From contig JAITVW010000136.1 of NCBI GenBank assembly GCA_031285605.1, forward strand, positions 1-5,546: a stretch of 5,546 nucleotides of DNA. The letters are read 5' to 3'. The position numbers and the translations under genes are program-made. The stretch comes from Fusobacteriales bacterium (lineage in GTDB: Bacteria; Fusobacteriota; Fusobacteriia; Fusobacteriales; Leptotrichiaceae). The notes under the pieces were generated by a model. It was not told where the DNA came from and did no database searches. It was given only the letters and a program-made list of their open reading frames with translations. Below, piece after piece: positions 5,120 to 5,546 of this stretch (its first letter is position 1; each line of letters starts with the position of its first letter).

Positions 5120-5404
5120 ATGTTCGGAAGAAATAATGGGGAGAAATCAAGAAAAAGAAACGTAATATCAGAATTAACAGAGCTGTATAATATAAAATCA
5201 GCAGAAGATATACAGGACGCTCTGAAAGATTTATTAGGGGAAACAATAGAAGACATGCCTGCCGGTGAGTTAAAAGATAAATCCATCAAGTCCAGAAATA
5301 CACTAAAATATGTATCAGATAAGGATAAGAAAGAAATATCCAAAGATTTGAAAACAATCTATCATGCACCATCAGAAAGTCTCAGATTACTGTATTTTTT
5401 ATGA
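5120..5404 (+). pseudogene. IS256-family transposase with large internal deletion
   Basis: The 94-residue frame is built of two pieces of an IS256-family DDE transposase, which is normally about 400 residues. Residues 14-46 (NVISELTELYNIKSAEDIQDALKDLLG... TIEDM) match the conserved N-terminus of the family. From about residue 57 on (IKSRNTLKYVS, then DKKEISKDLKTIYHAPSE) it matches the segment found well into the C-terminal half, following the family's HQIRNTLKYVS-like motif. The join is near residues 51-57 (bases 5270-5290). Roughly 200 or more residues, including the first two catalytic aspartates, are missing. The reading frame then ends at 5402-5404, before the region with the catalytic glutamate. 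The join keeps the frame, so an internal deletion is more likely than random decay. The first 13 residues are Lys/Arg-rich and may be native. A small truncated product, possibly an inhibitor of related transposases, cannot be excluded. Confidence 0.8.
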
Positions 5405-5512
5405 TATTTTTTTACATATTGTGATACTTATCTGGGAGTGCGCGAAATTCTCTGTAAATTAAGCTTTCTATAATAAATGATTTAACACATGTACTATTTT
5501 TTACTCTGCTAT

Positions 5513-5541
5513 AATATACCTCTTAAATGACAGCATGTCAA
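5513..5541 (-). promoter_or_regulatory. Near-consensus sigma-70 promoter reading leftward
   Basis: On the minus strand TTGACA (5536-5541, perfect -35) is followed after exactly 17 bases by TATATT (5513-5518, five of six to the -10 consensus). The start would be near 5506. No minus-strand gene with a good ribosome binding site follows, so the transcript would run antisense into the transposase remnant. It may be an orphan promoter of a lost gene or of a small RNA. Confidence 0.55.
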
Positions 5542-5546
5542 GGGAA

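Larger units (their letters stand above)
5047..5478 (+). mobile_element. Remnant of an IS256-family (Mutator-type) insertion sequence
   Basis: The region holds a decayed transposase gene with its leader and repeat sequences on both sides. The outer limits are uncertain: the left limit is set at the tandem 14-mer and the right limit at the second direct repeat. No terminal inverted repeats or 8-9 base target duplication could be identified by eye. The element cannot move by itself because the catalytic part of its transposase is gone. Confidence 0.5.
5062..5478 (+). repeat. Imperfect direct repeats bracketing the transposase remnant
   Basis: The left copy (5062-5093) and the right copy (5451-5478) share TCTGTAAA, then AAGCTTTCTAT, then TAAAT in the same order and orientation. 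They differ by four bases in the first gap. They are about 389 bases apart, direct rather than inverted, and too long for a usual target-site duplication of an IS256-type element. Confidence 0.6.

Noticed and set aside
5083..5343. Minus-strand reading frame of 86 codons opposite the transposase remnant
   Set aside because: It is the antisense of recognisable transposase sequence, has no ribosome binding site and no family resemblance.
1..5546. CRISPR arrays, tRNA or rRNA genes
   Set aside because: No regularly spaced repeats, cloverleaf-like segments or ribosomal RNA motifs were seen on either strand.

Overview
The window looks like a piece of a low-GC, AT-rich bacterial chromosome. Strong AGGAGG ribosome binding sites, long A/T runs and the gene families point to Fusobacteria or Firmicutes. 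My best guess, by inference only, is a member of the Leptotrichiaceae such as Sebaldella.

Left 2.5 kb (minus strand): five tightly spaced genes form one operon read leftward. In order of transcription they encode a stand-alone PRD-domain protein, a glycine-rich 'SFCGS' protein, a DUF4312 protein, a DUF4311 membrane protein and a DUF4310 membrane protein. This is the order I recall for the uncharacterised Enterococcus faecalis EF_0829-EF_0833 / Aeromonas cluster. In that cluster an amidohydrolase/deacetylase, an aldolase-like protein and related catabolic genes follow. A perfect Shine-Dalgarno at bases 1-6 shows that at least one more gene continues off the left edge. The likely picture is an undescribed uptake system (two membrane proteins plus two small soluble partners) with a PTS-sensing PRD protein, feeding a sugar-acid or amino-sugar pathway. 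The substrate is not visible here.

Middle (2464-3900): an AT-rich divergent intergenic region carries candidate promoters in both directions and four ACGAA/TTCGT half-sites. It precedes a plus-strand gene for a 394-residue Lys/Phe/Ile-rich protein that resembles plasmid replication initiators of the Rep_3 (RepB) type. Its much lower GC than its neighbours suggests a plasmid-derived or otherwise acquired gene.

Right (3901-5546): a 290-base intergenic region leads to a plus-strand gene for an exported histidine phosphatase (phosphoglycerate-mutase-like). Next comes a decayed IS256-family (Mutator-type) transposase in which the N-terminal piece is joined in frame to a piece from the C-terminal half, so the catalytic core is missing. 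The remnant is bracketed by imperfect direct repeats. At the right edge a near-consensus sigma-70 promoter faces left, into the remnant.

Only the left operon reads as a functional unit. The Rep-like gene, the phosphatase and the IS remnant look like independent insertions or single genes beside it.
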